This document shows, one piece after another, positions 6,809-9,008 of a DNA stretch of 9,008 bases. Below the pieces are notes generated by a model, which was not told where the DNA came from, did no database searches, and saw nothing but the letters and a program-made list of their open reading frames with translations. The stretch spans positions 1 through 9,008 of the forward strand of contig JAOUHE010000064.1 of NCBI GenBank assembly GCA_029865285.1. Direction: 5' to 3'. The translations under genes and the position numbers were made by a program. The stretch's first letter is position 1, and every line of letters starts with the position of its first letter. This DNA is from Chloroflexota bacterium. Lineage in GTDB: Bacteria > Chloroflexota > Limnocylindria > QHBO01.

Positions 6809-7573
6809 TCAATCCTCCGGGATCTTGATCCAGCCCTGGCGCATGGCGTACACCACGGCCTGGGTCCGGTCGTTGACCGAGAGCTTGCGCAGGATGCTCG
6901 ACATGTGGTTCTTGACCGTCTGCTCGCTGATGCCGAGGGCATACGCGACCTGCTTGTTGGTCATCCCCTGGGCGATGTTGTCCAGGATCTCGACCTCGCG
7001 CGGAGAGAGCGGGGCGAAGATCGGCTGGGCCTCGGCGCCGTACACGGCGAGTTCGCGGAACTCCTTGAGGACGCGGCTGGCGACCGCGGGCTTGGCGAAG
7101 ACCTTGTCGTTGATCAGGTACTCGCCCGATCGCACGCGGCGGATGATCCCGATGAGATCGGTCGGGTCGATGCTCTTCAGGACAAAGGCGGCTGCCCCGG
7201 CCCGAATCGCCTCGAAGAGCTGATCCTCGTCGTCGGTGGGGGCGAGAACGATGACCGCCGTGTGCGGCAGCTCGCGCTTGATCCGCGCCGTGGTCTCGAT
7301 CCCGTTGGGGGCCGGCAGGGTCAGGTCCATGAGGACCACGTCCGGCGTCTTCTCTTCGATGAGGGCGATCGCTTCGCGGCCGGTCCCGGCCTCCCCGATC
7401 ACCTCCATGTCGCTCTCGAGCTCCAGGATGTTGCCCACCCCGCGCCGGAAGAGCGTCTGCTCGTCGACGATCACGATTCGGGTCTTTGATCCGAGATTGC
7501 GCCTGTCGCCGCCCTGGCGGCGTTCCTCAGCTTTTGTCTGCACGGTCTCCTCCTTGCGAGCCATGGTAACCAT
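6809..7573 (-). CDS. NarL/DegU-type response regulator with LuxR-type DNA-binding domain
   Basis: The 254-residue protein has a charged N-terminal extension (1-30), a receiver domain (about 31-150) and a LuxR/NarL helix-turn-helix (about 187-250). The receiver has D37/E38, predicted phosphorylation site D83 (VVLMDLTLP) and K133 (FVLKS). The usual Ser/Thr after beta-4 is alanine (A111 in VIVLAPT), which is unusual and may alter the phosphorylation switch. The DNA-binding domain is typical: LSPREVEILDNIAQGMTNK, then the recognition helix region ISEQTVKNHMSSILRKL. The ATG at 7573 shares one base with the kinase stop (TAATG) and has GGAGGT 6 nt upstream inside the kinase gene, indicating translational coupling. 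A second ATG at 7564 is possible. The partner is the DegS-like kinase. The nearby pilus genes are plausible targets, but this is inference. Confidence 0.93.
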   Translation of the reverse strand: MVTMARKEETVQTKAEERRQGGDRRNLGSKTRIVIVDEQTLFRRGVGNILELESDMEVIGEAGTGREAIALIEEKTPDVVLMDLTLPAPNGIETTARIKRELPHTAVIVLAPTDDEDQLFEAIRAGAAAFVLKSIDPTDLIGIIRRVRSGEYLINDKVFAKPAVASRVLKEFRELAVYGAEAQPIFAPLSPREVEILDNIAQGMTNKQVAYALGISEQTVKNHMSSILRKLSVNDRTQAVVYAMRQGWIKIPED

Positions 7574-8592
7574 TAGTGAACCTCCGGAATGCGAAGCAGG
7601 ATGCGCGTCCCTTCCCCCTGACGCGATTCGATCTGGAGCGATGAGCCCATCAGCTCAGCTCGCTCCCTCATGAACTGCAGCCCGAAGTTGCGCCGCGCGG
7701 AGGCGAGGCGCATGACGTCGAAGCCGCGGCCGTTGTCGGAGATGACGAGGTGCTCCCCCGCCAGGTTGACGAGCACGCGGGTTGCGGCCGCGTGCTTTCG
7801 AACGTTCTGGAGCGCCTCCTGCACGATGCGCAGGACGGGCGCCTTTGCGTCGCGCGGGACGCGCTGATCGATTCCGTCGACCGATACCTCCACGGCGATC
7901 CCGTGGCGGGTGGTAAATGCCGCGCCCGCTTCGGCGATGGCCTGGGTCAGGCCCAGATCGACCGACGGGGGGCGCAGTGCAGCGATGAACGAGCGCACCT
8001 CGTCGAGCCCGTCACGCAGCATGGTGCGCAGGAAGGCGAGTTCGGCGCGGGCGGTCTTGGGTGAGTCGTCGATGACCCGGTCGAGGTACTCGACCTGGAA
8101 GATGGCGTTGGTCAGCACCTGGGCGGGCCCGTCGTGGACCTCCTCGGCGAGTCGCTGTCGCTCCCCTTCCTGGGCCTGGATGATCCGCAACGAGATGGCT
8201 GCGGGAGAGAGATCCGCGTCGGACAGGGTCGGCTCGTCGTTCTGCAGGTCGTCGCTGGCGAGATAGCTCGATACCAACTCGAGCTGTCGGGCGGCAACGT
8301 CCATGCGCTTCAGCCGTCCCTGGAGCCTTGCCAGCTCACGGCCGAGCGCTTCGTGTTCGGCGCGGAGTGCCTGCGGCGACGCCCCCGAGCCCGATGCGGC
8401 GAGCCGCTGGTCCAGGCGCGAGCGGAGCTGCAGCCAGTCCTCCAGGCGTCGTCGGTAGTGCTCCCGGTAGCGATCCACCGAATCACGCACGCGGCGCGCA
8501 TCGCGTCGCACGGAGTCGGTGGCACTCGCCTGCAACTGCTCGAACGAATCGGCAGGGGCGATGATGGCTGGGGTTGGGGCGGTCTTTGCCAA
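7573..8592 (-). CDS. DegS-like soluble histidine kinase (HisKA_3/HATPase_c)
   Basis: From the proposed TTG start the protein is 339 residues. There is no membrane segment, so it is cytoplasmic. Residues about 14-115 are highly charged and helical in character, a probable coiled-coil sensor region like that of DegS. The dimerisation/phosphoacceptor domain (about 135-220) carries EEVHDGPAQ with the predicted phosphorylated histidine H153. The ATP-binding domain has the N box at EALQNVRKH (N263), ISDNGRGFD (284-292), FGL (303-305) and GEGT (326-329). The frame is open further upstream to 8835, but that would overlap another gene and add implausible sequence. TTG at 8592 has GAGGAAGAG about 6 nt upstream. 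In-frame starts further down (TTG 8535, GTG 8511) are alternatives. It phosphorylates, by inference, the overlapping downstream regulator. Confidence 0.88.
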   Translation of the reverse strand: MAKTAPTPAIIAPADSFEQLQASATDSVRRDARRVRDSVDRYREHYRRRLEDWLQLRSRLDQRLAASGSGASPQALRAEHEALGRELARLQGRLKRMDVAARQLELVSSYLASDDLQNDEPTLSDADLSPAAISLRIIQAQEGERQRLAEEVHDGPAQVLTNAIFQVEYLDRVIDDSPKTARAELAFLRTMLRDGLDEVRSFIAALRPPSVDLGLTQAIAEAGAAFTTRHGIAVEVSVDGIDQRVPRDAKAPVLRIVQEALQNVRKHAAATRVLVNLAGEHLVISDNGRGFDVMRLASARRNFGLQFMRERAELMGSSLQIESRQGEGTRILLRIPEVH

Positions 8593-8698
8593 GAGGCGCT
8601 CTTCCTCGGTAGTACTGGAGACGGCCTGGTACTCGACGGACGGCCATGCTCCCCGCCGAAGGTGCGCGGGGTCAACAGTACTTCGGGCGCCGGAAGTA
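8593..8698 (-). promoter_or_regulatory. Upstream region of the kinase-regulator operon
   Basis: This 106-bp gap follows the stop of the partial gene and precedes the kinase. It holds an 8-bp inverted repeat (8677-8700) that overlaps the upstream stop codon, and a hairpin CCCCGC/GCGGGG (8651-8671, 9-nt loop). A -35-like TTGACC lies on the minus strand (8675-8670). There is no convincing -10 box. AGTACT, half of the inverted repeat, occurs a third time at 8611-8616. The promoter location is a guess. Confidence 0.4.
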
Positions 8699-8700
8699 CT
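8677..8700. repeat. Inverted repeat AGTACTTC-N8-GAAGTACT
   Basis: A perfect 8-bp inverted repeat with an 8-nt GC-rich centre straddles the end of the upstream gene, with its last base pairs inside the TAG stop (8701-8699). It may be a dimeric regulator site or the stem of a weak terminator. No T-run follows on either strand, which favours a binding site. Confidence 0.5.
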
Positions 8701-9008
8701 AGCCGCCCGGCAGCAGCTCACGCCCGACGACGGCGTAGACCCGGACGCCGGGCGCCTCGAAGGCAGGGCGCGTGTCAAGGAATGCGGGGTGATTGCCGTC
8801 GGCATCGGTTGCCTGTGCGCCGTCCCACAGGCCAAGTGGATCGCGCGTCTCGCCGTCGCGGAGGGTGACGACCACCCAGCGCACGTCGTAGGCCTCCACC
8901 ACCTGGTCGATCACCGGGTATGGGTCGAATGGCGGCGCCACGCCGGGGTTGCCGCTCAGCGCACGGAGGGCGGCGGGGTCGTACGCCATCACGACCGCGC
9001 TGGGGTCG
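8699..9008 (-). CDS. C-terminal part of an unidentified protein, possibly a membrane glycosyltransferase (start outside window)
   Basis: The frame is open from the window edge to the TAG at 8701-8699, about 102 residues. Internal GTG/ATG codons near 8992-8987 are not needed as starts because the frame continues upstream. Codon use and composition look genuine. The segment VMAYDPAALRALSGNPGVAP, then PVIDQVVEAYDVRWVVVTL and finally VRVYAVVG, resembles the extracytoplasmic tail of GT-C/family 39-type glycosyltransferases. In those, a nucleotide-independent lumenal domain ends with a statement-like 'aa-YgvrYlvl' strand and a final 'vrlY' strand. No membrane segments are visible in this piece. The family assignment is tentative, being based on tail pattern alone. 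The real-gene call is firmer than the function. Confidence 0.5.
   Translation of the reverse strand, partial: DPSAVVMAYDPAALRALSGNPGVAPPFDPYPVIDQVVEAYDVRWVVVTLRDGETRDPLGLWDGAQATDADGNHPAFLDTRPAFEAPGVRVYAVVGRELLPGG

Noticed and set aside
8590..8647. ATG at 8647 as kinase start
   Set aside because: It is in a different frame from the kinase (55 nt from the TTG at 8592) and its translation is not kinase-like. A frameshift would be needed and nothing supports one.
8593..8835. N-terminal extension of the histidine kinase to 420 residues
   Set aside because: It would overlap the end of the upstream gene in another frame, and the added sequence is Ser/Arg/Pro-rich out-of-frame type composition with no domain.

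Overview
The window is a high-GC stretch (roughly 65% G+C by eye) in which every gene I can support lies on the minus strand, so the biological order runs from high to low coordinates. It carries the core of a Tad (tight adherence / Flp pilus) locus flanked by signalling genes. The gene order flp-cpaB-tadZ(cpaE)-tadA(cpaF)-tadB-tadC, a TadZ with an N-terminal receiver domain, a CpaB with a Thr/Pro-rich tail, a DegS/DegU-like pair and no secretin gene suggest a Chloroflexota-type organism. An actinobacterium or another high-GC lineage is not excluded. The assignment is inference; there is no rRNA or marker gene here.

Layout in transcription order: (1) 9008-8699 is the 3' end of a gene whose start lies outside the window, resembling the C-terminal tail of a membrane glycosyltransferase. 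(2) 8698-8593 is an intergenic region with an 8-bp inverted repeat and a second hairpin. (3) 8592-7573 encodes a soluble DegS-like histidine kinase, with its stop overlapping the start of (4), a NarL/DegU-type response regulator at 7573-6809 (TAATG junction). (5) 6808-6645 has no gene but contains several inverted repeats, followed by a good Rho-independent terminator at 6644-6615. (6) 6614-6413 is the probable promoter and leader of flp. (7) 6412-6227 is flp, a 61-residue prepilin with a near-perfect ribosome binding site. (8) 6226-5992 is a 235-bp gap with a very strong GC-rich hairpin. (9) 5991-441 holds cpaB, tadZ, tadA, tadB and tadC, separated by 51, 20, 20 and 6 nt. (10) 439-1 is the N-terminal part of an OmpR-type response regulator, one nucleotide after tadC.

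How the parts work together: Flp is the pilin subunit. TadA is the hexameric secretion ATPase that drives assembly, and TadB and TadC are the paired inner-membrane platform proteins. TadZ is the MinD/ParA-like factor thought to place the machine in the cell, and CpaB is an extracytoplasmic SAF-domain assembly protein. The prepilin peptidase, the TadE/F/G pseudopilins and any outer-membrane secretin are not in this window. The locus contains three separate receiver domains (DegU-like, within TadZ, OmpR-like), which suggests that pilus production and placement are under phospho-signalling control. The strong hairpin after flp may let the abundant pilin be expressed above the assembly genes.

This is a recognisable Tad locus, not a clearly new system. 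The parts most worth a second look are the structured, gene-free 6645-6808 region, the altered P-loop of TadZ, and the regulatory architecture around flp.
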